Origin: Astrocystis sublimbata
Taxonomy: Eukaryota; Ascomycota; Sordariomycetes; Xylariales; Xylariaceae
DNA: 64,000 bases
NCBI GenBank assembly: GCA_022453515.1
Contig: JAJNNY010000026.1
Span: forward strand, 62,001-126,000
Reading direction: 5' to 3'
Of this stretch, positions 1 through 11,807 are shown one piece after another; positions within the stretch are counted from its first letter, which is position 1; each line of letters starts with the position of its first letter. The translations under genes were made by a program, and so were the position numbers. The notes beneath the pieces were generated by a model, which worked only from the letters and a program-made list of their open reading frames with translations, had not been told where the DNA came from and did no database searches.

Positions 1-2319
1 GATGAACGTCTCTACGTTTTTCAGACGGAACAAAGGCGCAAGCTCTCCGGCTTCTGGCGGGTCGGGTAGCTATTAACCCAGCTCGGTCTTCTTGATGCTT
101 TCGAGGCGCTTAACTTTCACCAACGTATTTCATGGCTCGACGAGGAACAATTGTTACTATTACGACCCATAGTATTATGATACCCAATTAAAATAGAAGG
201 CGCGGGCGATGACGGGAACAAGCAGCAGTTGTACAGGGCCGTCAGTGGAACGGATGGATGTATGCTTGTTTTCACGTACATATTGTATATTAGCACGGAG
301 GAAGCGAAGACCCCGGCAGGGTCTCGGATTGTCTATCGAGGTACATGGCACATGTGAGCTGATGCCTAGGAGGCGACTAAAACAGCATTGTTACTGGCTG
401 CATACATGGCGTTCAGGTATTCGGGGCGGGGCGGTTGACCAGGACCACCTGTTGGTTCGGATTTGGCGTGTAAGAATGGAGCAGGAGTGAGGTGATGAGG
501 TTTATACTGTAGAGGGATGCATTGATGGCCCTGACAAGAGAAATCCTGCTTCGACGGGAGCCCAAGCGGCAAAGCCAGGCAGATGCCAACAAGTAGACGC
601 TCGCAGACTTTTTTGGGGCAATAAACTCCCAGGTGTTGTGCGTTCTGTGTGCGGTTCGCGTTGACATCAACTGGAGACCACGTCTTTTGTTAAGAGCGTC
701 AGCAAGCATCAAACGAGTCGCATCCACCTGCTTCCAAGTATAGATTACTATGTATATATATAAAAAGGAGATTCCCCGGAGCCGGTGCTCTTGAGTCGTA
801 AATACTGCTAAACAAGCGCTACATGTGGCCATCGGCTGCCTCGAAATGTCGTTTGGGACATATGGAACAAGAATTCGACCGATTGGAACATGGCTTCGAT
901 AAATGATTTTTGATATATAACACGAACTGGAATCTCCGTTTACTCCAGCTTCTCTCGGTTGACGCGCGGGGAAAGCTTCCAGACAGGCGAATGAGTATCG
1001 TCACCAGTTTCGCAGGCGCTGCGGAGATGGTGCCTTGTTGGCTCAACGCTGCTAAGAGATCAATCAAGCTACGTGAAGCGCGTGGGTTCACTTTGACCTT
1101 GGTGGATCTGGCTTCACAGTAGTAGATAGACCAGCATTATGTGTGCTTGTATTTGTATGTATGCATTTGCGATTGGCTGTTTTCACATGACTGATAGCTA
1201 ACGGTCGGTCCTTTACATCATCTCTCACACCTACCCGTGGACCTAGGTACTGTAGGCTGCGACTGTACGGGTTAAGCTCGGTTGATGCATACCTAAGTAG
1301 ACTATGCATACAGACATAACATAGTAGGACAAACTCAGGCCGGGCATGTCAGGAAAAGGGCTGGGGATAGTGAACTGGAGACGCGGGTAGTTGCTTGATA
1401 CAAGATGACAAGGTGCCTATCAGAGTATGTGTCCGGGTTGCCTACTTGAAGAAACCAGCCGCTTGACCAAGACCAGGCATAGATAGACATGAATACCAGT
1501 CAAGCCCCACGTGTTTGGGTGATGAACCACGGGATACCGCATCCGCAAGCGCATGTGTGGGCACGATACCGCATGTCGATAGCCGAAGGGGGAAGCCAGT
1601 TGGTGGTAGATAAAACGCTGCTGTTGATAAATGTTGCATCCGTTGCTAATTCCAACAGTATGACGTCCCCGGGCCGGTATTTTCTAGAGGGATAAATGTA
1701 AAGGAAAAATACCAGGTGTGCGGTTCCTCGGCCAGAACTGGTGATGACATTGATGGGGGATGGATGTTTGTAGGTGGACATTGGAATCGGGCATGTCGGG
1801 GGATGAACACGTGAAAGTGTTGGCGTCTAGAGGGGCCAGGCTAGGGGGCTAGGGGCTAGGTTCCTGCCCTCGGCTGGCATGCAGTCATATGTCATAGGGG
1901 TGGCTCGGGTGGCTGATCTACAGGGTTCCCCGGCTTTCGAGAAACGTTGAAGATGCTGCTTTCAGCGGCCCCCTCCCCCGAGCCGCCAGTCTCGCCAGTC
2001 ACCCATACCCGCCACAGTACAAGTCCTGTGCAAGTGAGGGGGTCATCGATCCCCGTGGGTGTGAGGCCAAAAGCATGTGCCTACCTTACCGTCTTACTTG
2101 GAGAACTACTATTAGAAGACAACTCCAACAATCTTCGAGAGATCTGACTACCCACGAGTACATTCCACCTAATCTTGGGTGTGCAGTCAGTCAGTCCCCT
2201 TGTGCTGGTCGACGGTCCCCCGCAGCGACTAAATTGGAATTTAGGTACCTCCCTACCTAACTTAAAGTACGTACCTATGAGTACACAACCTCGTCCGACC
2301 TCGTCTCCCAATCGCTGTC

Positions 2320-2397
2320 TCTAGCCCCAAGACTTGAACCTAGGAAACAACCTAAGTCTGCAGACTAAGCGTCTCGCCTTGCCTTGCCTGGCCTAGA
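2320..2397 (-). pseudogene. tRNA-like sequence, probably degenerate
   Basis: On the minus strand a 78-base stretch folds like a tRNA. The acceptor arms TCTAGGC and GGCTAGA pair at 6 of 7 positions. A T-arm CTAGG-TTCAAGT-CTTGG carries a B-box-like GGTTCAAGTC. A central arm is built around CTGCAGA. The D-arm is poor and the anticodon stem has mismatches, so I cannot assign an anticodon with confidence (GCA is one reading). It could be a decayed tRNA gene or a SINE-like tRNA-derived sequence. A covariance-model search would settle it. Confidence 0.3.
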
Positions 2398-3100
2398 GGA
2401 ATAGGAATTTGCCCGGGATTGTGATCATTATTGCCTTCTAGCCCAGAACCCTTTTTGATTTTCTCGACCAACAATCCTCACAATCCTCACAATCTTGGCC
2501 CCTCGGCGCCTTGGGATTTCGATCAACCTAGCAGTGCCTCAACACTCCACGTCCCTACTTAGTACTCCTACTCCTACTCCCACTCCCACTCCCACCTACA
2601 TGGTACTTAGATACCTGCATACGTACCCAATTTAGTCTCTGCCCAAGGTACCCCCCTCGAACCCCTGGTGTGCGATCGAACCCCGCGCTTGTATCGCGGG
2701 CTCTGGGTAGCATTTCTTTCCCATTCCGAGAACACCAGCGGTTACCATCACCTGCCACCACCTTCACCACCAACCTCACCACTATCTGATATCAAGCTTG
2801 AGCCAGACTCGCACCCCTCCTCCCACTCCTTTATCTGCTGCCCTTGGTCTTCTTTTACACTCACCTCCGCACTTTGTCAAACTGGTCGAATTTGTCACGT
2901 CTCCCGCAATCCTCGTCTACGCCCGTTCTTATTTTTATCTGGCTTTTGTCTTCGGCCTGGCCCCCAGTTAATCTCCCTGACGGGCCCTGCTGGCCATTTG
3001 GTTGTCTGTGTTTTAGCGTCATTATCAAGTATGAAACATATCCATAGTGGCAGCCAAGAACACGGTGAGCTCATCAAGTTTTGCTTATGCTGAGACTGCC

Positions 3101-3124
3101 CAGCCAGCCAGCCAGCCAGCCAGC
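3101..3124. repeat. (CAGC)6 microsatellite
   Basis: Six perfect copies of CAGC lie in the leader region upstream of the PAS kinase start. Similar CAGC runs recur near 29,020-29,050 and 49,610. Confidence 0.9.
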
Positions 3125-3126
3125 CT

Positions 3127-3154
3127 ATCGCCCATCGCCCATCGCCCATCGCCC
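3127..3154. repeat. (ATCGCCC)4 tandem repeat
   Basis: Four perfect 7-base units directly follow the CAGC run, about 90 bases before the kinase start codon. The tract is probably transcribed as part of the 5' leader. Confidence 0.9.
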
Positions 3155-3241
3155 AGCACAATCGTACAGCGTACATCGCACGTCGTACATCACCAACCGC
3201 TGCCAAAAAAATCCAAAAAAAAACCACACTGCTGCTGACAC

Positions 3242-6200
3242 ATGATGCTCCCGGTCCCAGGCGCCGGCACTGCCCATGACCAGGATGATGACCACCACAC
3301 CCATGACCAAGACCGCGGCCAGCAGCAGGAGCACCACCACAAGCAGTCTCAGCCTCAGCGCGGTCGGCTACCTGCGAGAAGCAAGCTCACTCCAGATGCG
3401 CTGTACATACCCAAGAACCGAAGTACCGGGAACCTCCCTGCTGTCGCCGAGAGCGACTCCGATTGCGACGATCGCACGCCTCGGTTCCGCTTTTCTCTTG
3501 ATGAGGGCGCTATGTCTGTCGAGCCTGGCTCGGCTACGAGGTATGTTACACACTACATTACCTGTCCACCTAGCACCAGCACCGTATGCGCCAAGTAGCT
3601 TGCGGGGGTACGCGCTGCCGGGGGGATTCCATCCGCTCTTGTACGCCCATAAGGGTCCAGGCGAGAGACAATCGAGACATTCGGGAACAGGCGATGTGCT
3701 TGCTTGCCTTGGGCTTACGAACGCGTCCCGCTCGCACGGCCCCTTCAGTTGACCTGCTGTCGGCTGGCCTTGCGTGCCGTACCTGTCACATGCCACCAAC
3801 ATGCCATGCCATGCCATAACTGAGCACACCCACTCAGCCTCCCTCTGCGCACATGGGCACCCCAACCATCGCCTGAAGCCTGAGGCATCCAAAGAAGCAC
3901 TACACCCAGGCGCAAAAGAACCCGACAAGCCCCAGCCTGTTCCCTGTGTCTCTTCGGTCAGCCTTGCTCCGGTGACTAATTTGCAACTCCCTTGCCAGCC
4001 GATCTGCCTCCATAATCGCCGAACATGACCGTGGCCTTGGCCTCTCTGGTCTTCGACGCATTCGCCAAAACCCTTCTCCGCGCAACCCGACTATTCCCTC
4101 GACCGCCGCATCGTCCAGGAGTCCCTCCATCAGCCTTGCGCGATCTGCCTCGCTCAATATCATGGTTCCTCCGGAGCCACTGGTTTCGGGACCCGCTTCC
4201 CCCAACTTTGCCGAGGACCTCTCTCGCTTTCCCTCGGAGTCGTTGCACTCCTTCTCCTTCGCGCACCAGTCAGAGGATCTCATACACAACCGCCAGAATG
4301 TCCTGAAGCGATCTATAGAGTTCATGAAAGATCGGATGGGATGGGCGCTGTCGTCGAATGCGGCCCTCGCCAGCGCCCAGGCTAGAGCAACTGGTGACGT
4401 GGAGACTCAAAATATGCTCGACCTGCTTACCAGAGCACAGCTTGTTGAAGCCGGCAACCTGCCCAACGTTGACCCCGCTCTCGTTAATCATCCTCCTCTG
4501 ACGGGTCCAGCAGTCGTGACAGGTGAAAATGTATTTGACCATCAGTTTATACCGAGGACCGGAAGTCCCGAATCGTATGCAACTCCGATGGTCTCCCCGA
4601 CCACCACCCGACCACCTTCACTGCTGCCGGAAATCGCCCCCAGTGTCAAATCCCAAACAGAGGAAAGGCAAGCTCCGAGTCCAAGCCACCTCCAAGTGCA
4701 CCATGACCAGACCGATTCAGAGAATTCATCCAGAACCCCCACTAATGAAAGTAACTCGACATCCAAGACATCGCCGCCCGAGACGAGACGCCCTACCTTA
4801 CGACGAACATTCACCGATGTTGCTGGGGCGGGCATCCAGCAGAAACTCATGGATGCCATGGCCCAGCCCTTCGTTGCTACACCGTCGAGCGGGTATCCCG
4901 AGTCATTACTATCCCCGACGATGCCATCACAACCCTTCACCTCCCTCGCCCAATCTGGCGCTCTGGGGCCTGCAGTACATGGTCATTCGTCACGGTGGGT
5001 GCCCGCCGCACAGGCTATCTTCACCACGGAAGCGCGACCCCCGTGGACCATCATTGCCGCAAACGATTTGGCCTGCTTGGTTTTTGGAGTGACTAAGGCA
5101 GAAGTCCGGAAGATGGGAATTCTAGAAGTGGTTCAAGAAGAGCGGCGGGACTGGTTAGAGAGGAAGCTCCTTCGGAAGGATTCAGACGCAGGAAATCAGG
5201 TTCCCAGCGTCTCAATCACGCAGCCCGTTCCATCCACGGGTTCGGCGTTGCTCGGAGGCCGAGGTGGCATCACAGCGCAGCTCCTTAGCAAACCTAACTC
5301 CAGAACGCAACCCCCCAAGGCTCCTGCACGCCGAGCTGTGACAGTGCATAACAGCGACCCGTCAGCACCCAAAACGCGAGGCCCTAATTCCCATTCTCGG
5401 TCAAGAGGTGTGTTGCTTTGTGGTGATGTGGTTCCGATACAGAAACGCAACGGCGCAACGGGTTCCGCAAGCCTCTGGGTCAAAGAGAAGAAAATCGGCC
5501 TGATATGGGTCCTAGAAGAAATCCACGAAGACGTTGCGTTTGTGAGCCTGGACGAAGACGGCATCGTCACTAAAGCTGCAGGTGACACTTCACTTATATG
5601 GGGGCAAGACCACATTGCTTCTGGGATAGATGTGGGCAAACTCATCGCCCGTATCCCTCGGCAAGGAATTGACCCCAGGTTCGGCTCGATCGACTATGCC
5701 CAAATTGCGAAACGCAAATATTTTACTTGCAGAAACGGCGACAATGTAAATATTCCGGCTACCATTACCCAGACGCGGGGTGAGATGGAACTTCGGGTGT
5801 CTTGTCTTCCTCACATTGCTGGCATTATTGTCGTCAGCACAGATACGCTGAAAATCAAAAGCTCAAACTCGGCTTTTTGCGGCGCTCTGTTTGGTTACGA
5901 AAGACCTGAAGGCCAATCGATTATTGCGCTTCTGCCGGACTTTGATAAGATACTGGAGGTTCTACAGCAGCAAGATGGGATGCTCATTCGGGATAGAACT
6001 GTCATTCCTGAGCACAGCTTTAGGAAGGCCTCGGCCTTAGTAGGCATTCATGAGGGCCGACCTGATGCGGCAACTACCTTTCTCAGCCCGGATGGCTTAC
6101 TGGCTAAGCATCGAGACGGCACTGAGCTGAAAATTGACGTGCAGATGCGAGTAGTGAAGAGCGAGAAACATTCTGGCCACGACTCGGGCACAAGCGATGA

Positions 6201-7431
6201 TGATTCATCCAACGATGAGGCCGCAGTATCGAACGTGGAATCAGAAATGGTATATGCATTATGGATCACATACTCGAGACGTCTACATGGCTCTACACAT
6301 TTACCTGCGGCAAGTTCACCCCTCATATCTCGCGCCCTGACTCCTCCACACCAACCATCACCGGGCCAGACCCCAGCCCATACGCCTCCAGTCATCATGT
6401 CGGACTCGGAAGATGCCAGACCGAGATCACCGCCGTCCAAAACTTCACTGTCTTCTCAAATCAAGAATGTCGCCATGACTGCTGCCAAAAAGATAGCAGG
6501 TGTTTCCGCATCGTCAGAGAGTAAGACATCGGACTCCGACGCCGCAGCACCCCAGAAGAAGACGATAGATGACTTTGTAATATTGGAAGACATGGGCCAG
6601 GGTGCCTACGGCCAGGTCAAGTTGGCGCGATACAAACGTAACGGTGGGAAAAAGGTTGTTCTCAAGTACGTGACAAAACGGCGAATTCTTGTCGACACGT
6701 GGACTAGAGATCGACGACTCGGTACCGTGCCGCTTGAGATACACGTCCTGGATTATCTCCAACGAGATGGTCTGAAGCATCCCAATATCGTGGAGATGGA
6801 AGATTTCTTCGAGGACGAAACCAACTACTACATAGAGATGACCCCACACGGCCTGCCAGGCATGGATCTCTTCGATTACATCGAACTTCGTGCAAATATG
6901 GATGAGGATGAATGCCGTAGCATATTTGTTCAAGTTGCGAAGGCCATACACCACCTACATATCACGGCCAAGGTGGTCCATCGTGATATCAAGGACGAAA
7001 ATGTGGTCCTTGACGGCGAAGGAAATATCAAGCTCATCGACTTTGGAAGCGCGGCGTACATCAAGAGTGGGCCGTTTGATGTCTTTGTGGGCACCATCGG
7101 TGGGTTTGGCGACACGCCTTCATCGACTGGCTAAGAAACGTGCATGGCTAACTGCTGAATTATAGACTACGCCGCTCCTGAAGTCTTAGCTGGGCAACCA
7201 TATGCCGGGAAAGAGCAAGACGTTTGGGCTCTGGGCATCTTGCTATACACCATCATTTACAAGGAGAATCCTTTCTACAGCATCGATGAGATAATGGATC
7301 GCGATCTCCGGGTGCCGTACACTATTAGCGACGAGAGTATCAACCTCATACGATGCATGCTTAACCGCAACGTTTCGCAACGATACGATATCGACCAGGT
7401 GCTTCAACATCCTTGGTGTCAAGTGGCGTGA
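3242..7431 (+). CDS. PSK1: PAS-domain serine/threonine kinase (PSK/PASK family)
   Basis: I read three exons, 3242-3540, 3999-7099 and 7166-7431, giving 1,221 residues; an in-frame TGA lies just before the ATG. The N-terminal half is Ser/Pro/Thr-rich and disordered. A PAS-like segment begins near residue 432 (RWVPAAQAIFTTEARPPW) and more PAS-like sequence follows. The kinase domain fills about residues 955-1219: glycine loop GQGAYGQV near 967, lysine K989 in VVLK, HRD at 1094-1096, DFG at 1114, then GTIDYAAPEV. The second intron (66 bases) splits the codon of that GTID aspartate. In yeast and animals PAS kinases couple nutrient state to glycogen/UDP-glucose metabolism and translation. The ligand sensed here cannot be read from sequence. 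The gene is convergent with the TBC gene. Confidence 0.95.
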
Positions 7432-8242
7432 GAACTGGAATAACGTCAGGAAATAGTGAGAAATTTTAATGAAGATATGAGATGGGAGACTTTTGCCGGC
7501 TGGAAAGTCAGGGAGAACAGAATACCTTGGGTTGATGGAGACACGATCGTGGGATGCATCAAGAAAGAAACGAATATCGATTATTGCTGGTAGTGGAAAC
7601 GAATGATACCCCTTGGTAGGCTTTTGCGATTTTGATCATTTCAACATTGCCCCTCATCAGAAACAATGAGGGGCAATGATAAAGGAAGGAGGGCAGAGCG
7701 CAGAACGCGCAGGGATCGGGAACAAAACATGCTTTCTATTATCCCACTCAGCGTCTGTCTACTCTATGGTTGGGTAGCCCGCTGCTGCTCGTTTTCCTTT
7801 TTTTCCCCTCCCACCTTTCATTCTTCTTTTTTGCCGTCCCGAACACATTAGCTCTAGAAATCATACATACATACATTCATATACATACATGCGGCCAGGG
7901 TACGCGATAGCATTGGGCGGCGCTTCGGAAACAGAAAGAAAATCCAATACAGACTTAACATGGCAATATACAAATACTGGCACTTTGTCATTATCTCAAG
8001 TTCTTCAGTATGAATCTCATCGTACATGGCGGTGTAATATGAAGTGAGCTTGTGGCAAATGACACAAGTCGTCCAAGCAGTCAATGCACGGGATGGAAAT
8101 TAAGGGATACTTTCTTATAGGAGAAACTGAACGCATGGAATTAAGTCTATGAGGATTCTGGTGCATATATAGTCGTCAACCGTAAATTCAATCATGCGAT
8201 TCGCCCGAACCTAGCTCCTTATCTACATACAGTATCTACCTA
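7432..8242. other. Convergent 3' regions of the kinase and TBC genes
   Basis: No gene is visible. The stretch must hold the 3' untranslated regions and polyadenylation signals of two convergent genes. A strong perfect hairpin at 7645-7678 is listed separately, and the AT-rich CATACATACATTCATATAC-type sequence near 7,860-7,890 may be polyadenylation context. Confidence 0.6.
7645..7678. repeat. Perfect 13-bp inverted repeat (hairpin) in the kinase 3' region
   Basis: CATTGCCCCTCAT at 7645-7657 is repeated as its exact reverse complement at 7666-7678 with an 8-base loop. It lies 214 bases after the kinase stop codon, so it is probably in the 3' UTR on the plus strand. Role unknown; transcript stability or 3'-end structure are possibilities. 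Confidence 0.85.
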
Positions 8243-10948
8243 TCAACCTCCTCGCTTCCGTATGGGTTCTAGCCCAAAGATATCCTCCTCGCGGATCTCG
8301 TTCCCATTCGCGTCCGAGGGGACCTCGCCGAAGAGGAAGGCCGTGCGCTCGCGGCTGAGGTTTGCAGACCCCTTCTTGCGGTGATGGGTGTCGGACCTCG
8401 ATGCTCCAGAAGTATAATTATAGGAAGAAGACGAGGAACCGAACATGGAGGTAGAATGTGAGGTAGAGGCAGAAGCAGAGGAGTTGAATTTCGAGCTGGA
8501 GTTGGAGGTCTTCTTGAATGTGGACGTGGGAGAGCTCACGTCGGGCTCGAGCATCCACGAGAAAGACGACTGTGCGAGCGTCGAGCGCGTGGGGATCGGG
8601 AGCTGTGGCCGCTGGAGAGTCGGCACGGTGCTGGAGGCTTCGACGCCTAGGGGGTCGGTGTCCATTTTCTCCGGGGAGGCGATGGCAGTTGTGGTGGGAG
8701 TGGCGTTGGTAGCAGCGGGTGGTTTGGATGATGAGTCGTGACTTGGCGGTGGGGAGGATGGAGTCGCCTTCGGCGTCTCGTCGCCGCCGCTGCCGCCGCT
8801 GCCATTAGGATCCGGCGAGTCGATCACCATGGGCGTGTTTAATGCCATGGCCGCGACGGCATCACTTAGCGGTTCCGAGTCGACTTTCCTTTCCGCTGCT
8901 GATCTGGGAGACATGGGGCCATCTTGGGCATCTTCCTCGTCTGGGAGAGCGAGGGTGGAGTCCTCGAGGTAAACCTTGATGAATTGCAGCCTCGCAATGG
9001 CGACTGCGAGCTCGTCCTGCGCCTTCTTCTTGTCTTTGCCGCCATCACCTTCCCCGTCTGTTTCTGGTTCTGGTTCTGCCTCTCCCTCTGCCTCTGCCAT
9101 GGCGCTTAGATTCCTCAAGGCTGTGAGAGGTTCCTCGACCATGGAAGCGAGTCGCCGATTTCGACGGTCCATCACGGCCACGGCGCGGATCCCGGTATTT
9201 GGCCGAGGTTCGGTAAACAGATCCCTACTGGGCTTCATCGAGCTCTTGGCCTCTTGCACGTTACGACGGATCTCGACCATGGCGTCCCGCACCGCCTGAT
9301 TGATGCCCAGCTTCTCGCTCTGCTCGAGCACGTTCTTAGCGGCGCCCTGGAACAAGGCCTCGACGCCGCCCGACGGAGGACGGAAGCGGGGCGACAGGAG
9401 CGGAGACCGGGCGCCTGCTAGCTTCTGCCTGAAGCTGGGGGGGTCTCTCCGCGGCGTCGTGGACCTTGACGCACTTGGCGAGCGCGGTGATCGTCCGGTG
9501 TACTTGGTTATGAGCTCGGCGCCGCCAGTACTGTCTAGTTGTCCCCGCAGGTATACGGCGTCGTCTATGAAGGTATGTGGCCCGTGAGGAGCCTGCGGTA
9601 TGGGGTATTTGAGAAGGAGTTGTAACGCCACGCTATAGTCAGCTTCGAGCACTGCTCCGAGTTAGTGAATCTGAACATGTCCGTTTTTGTTCAAGACACT
9701 CACAATCCCATCTTATCCTAAGCAGCATCGAAGTACAAATGAGGTCTATAAGTTGAAATGTTGGGTCGGTAGAAAAGATGGTGTCCCATAGTTTGAGCAT
9801 TTGATCGAAAGGAAATTCGCGACTGAACAATAGCCGGATCCAGCGACTGAAATTGTGCGAGGTGAGTACGTCGCAGCGGAAAGTTGGCCATGCTGAAGGC
9901 TGAATGTATAGGCTTACATGAGAAATATTTGCGGCAGAACCTCGATGTTTTTTAGATGCATGGAGAGCTCCGGGTCGACTTTGTATAAGCAGACCTCGTG
10001 AATGTACTCGCTCTTCTCGACAATGGAGGACCTCGCCGACTGCATGCTGAAGGCGGAAGTTCCCGGGGACTCGCCCGTTTCGTAGAATGCCTTTGCATGG
10101 TCCATGACCTTGGAGAACAAGGAGAAGGAGTCATGCTCGATGAAGGCAGGATCAAGCATCTCGACCATGCGGAGATCGCCGGGCGTGCCGGCGGAGGGTT
10201 CGGTGGGGTTGATCGCATCCTGCTCGACGACGTAAACTATGGGTGCGAGCAACTCATGCATTCCCTGACGATAACCCCCGACATCCGGGTTCAGCTTGCA
10301 GTAAATGAAGAGAACATCGGTGATGAGTGTCTGGACGTGGGGCTGGTGGTAGAAGGGTTCATCTGGTAGGCGCTGGACATCCTGCAAGATCTCGCTTCGC
10401 AGGAGGTCATCTTGACGGTACGTGTTCCACGGCGACTGTTCCCCTATCAGTCAAGCGACCGCGTGGACGGGGGGGAGCGGGAGTAGAACAGACGTTTGAG
10501 TCCTCAGCCAGGGGGTCCAGGTTTCCTGCCGTCAGGTACTCCGGGTGCTTGATGTACTTTAAGAAATGCTCCCTCAGGGTGGCGTAGGAGCTGCGCGCCT
10601 CAAGAAGCGCATGAGCCCAGTTGACAGTGTCGGTGGTCTGGTTCAGCAGGAATGCCTGGACGGCCTCGTATATCAGCGCAGCCCGCGGGAAGAATAAAGT
10701 GAGAGGGGGCGTGCTCGTAGACCTTCCAACAGACGGAGCGGCACCCCGATATGCAGGGACTCGCGTCTCCGGCGTCCCTGGTCGCACGCTGCAGGTCGGC
10801 CAGACTAGAGCTGTGCTTGAGAGTGTCTTGCCATCGCGCGCTGGAGGTCGAGGGTGCATCTCATTAGCGTCGGGGCCCTCATATAAGTGACACGGTCCAT
10901 GTCATGAGCGGGCAGTGAAGCTTACGAGGCGTCGGCCAGAGATCTCAT
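8243..10948 (-). CDS. TBC-domain Rab GTPase-activating protein, TBC1D5-like
   Basis: I read six exons on the minus strand: 10926-10948, 10723-10840, 10494-10655, 9918-10435, 9704-9846 and 8243-9651, giving 790 residues. The TBC domain spans about residues 20-330. It carries both catalytic fingers of Rab-GAPs: IxxDxxR (ILQDVQR, arginine near 123) and YxQG (YRQGM, glutamine near 158). The early WxxxL...SVCWK and late LIRWIRLLFSREFPF motifs fit the TBC1D5 branch, which acts on Rab7 and retromer at endosomes. The C-terminal 460 residues are Ser/Pro/acidic and disordered, probably regulatory. Introns are 52-85 bases; two have unusual GTC donors (GTCTAC, GTCTGT), though the joins restore strong domain sequence. 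It is divergent from the adaptor-motif gene, which fits a shared trafficking role but does not prove it. Confidence 0.92.
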
Positions 10949-11807
10949 CCTAGAGATGTCGTATGAAGGACGGTTATATGCTCGGCGTACTTGGAGCTTT
11001 GTTTCATGAGAAGTTGGCTGGTGCGATGGTCCGTGGGTGCTGGTGGTAGGTCACGGGTAGGTTGCATTGCTCGATCTCATGGCTCTGAAGGTGAGTGAGA
11101 GGTAGGCTCGGTAGGTACTAGGTAAGCTGGGCATGGATACTTCATGTAATCAATCAATCAGGTAGCTCGCTCCTCCAGTGTGGCAGCCGGTGAAAGTCAT
11201 GTACTAAGGTACCTAAGGGTAGCGCATGCTGTCAGCCCCACCCAAACGGGCGTTGATTCTACATACCTCAACGGGTTAGTAGAAAACCTCCAAGTCGCGT
11301 AGGGCTGATCGCAATCATCGCATCCATGATTGTTGTAGGCCTTCTTTCCGAATACCTTTACCTACCTCATGTTCCACCACCATCCGTGCCACAAACCTTT
11401 TCAATTTCCAGAAGTCGGCAATTCTATGCGCTCGTAGTACCTACCCAAAGCCTCTTTTCTTTTCTCTTTTTATTCCGACATTTTGAGGTAGATATCTACC
11501 TCTTTGCACTTTGGATGTAATCTCTTTCTCAACTCTGGCTCGCTCGGCCACTCTGACCAAGAACGGCTGGTGGCTTGGCGAAGAGGATCCCGGCTTCCTG
11601 TCTTGCCTGTCACTCTCGCACTCAGCTCAGCTCAGCTGGGGAAACTTGGCTCAGCCCCCAGACATCGCATCGTCGCGGAGCTGCATGACGTACCTTAAGG
11701 TATCCAGACACCGAAAGACACTGACGCTAACATCCATCCACCCACAGCAGCAAGCCAGAACCAGGTAGAGAAGGAACCGGGTAGAGCTCGCGTAGCAGCA
11801 GCCGACT
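10949..11807. promoter_or_regulatory. Divergent promoter between TBC and adaptor-motif genes
   Basis: This 0.86 kb spacer separates two genes transcribed away from each other, so it holds both promoters. It contains several TAGGTA/TACCTA hexamers (near 11,110-11,130 and 11,210) and a pyrimidine-rich run around 11,450-11,530. No ORF looks coding. Confidence 0.65.

Larger units (their letters stand above)
1..3241. other. Intergenic region with long promoter/leader of the PAS kinase
   Basis: I see no convincing gene here. At the very left edge two plus-strand frames stay open into the window and stop at about 67-69 and 74-76. Either could be the last codons of a gene lying mostly outside, but the piece is too short to decide. 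From about 2,450 to 3,240 the plus strand is rich in C and T with (CTCCCA)-like runs, typical of a fungal promoter and 5' leader, and leads into the kinase gene. A possible 5'-leader intron (GTGAGC at about 3065, CCCAG at about 3102) is suggested but unproven. The region also holds short tandem repeats and a tRNA-like sequence, listed separately. Confidence 0.6.

Noticed and set aside
1..76. C-terminal end of a gene cut by the left window edge
   Set aside because: Two plus frames are open to the edge but only about 22-24 codons are available, with no motif to choose between them or against chance.
9639..9652. Starting the long TBC C-terminal frame at 9652 as a separate gene
   Set aside because: The codon there is GTG and a 52-base intron joins it to the upstream TBC exons, restoring RWDLLEADYSVALQLL.
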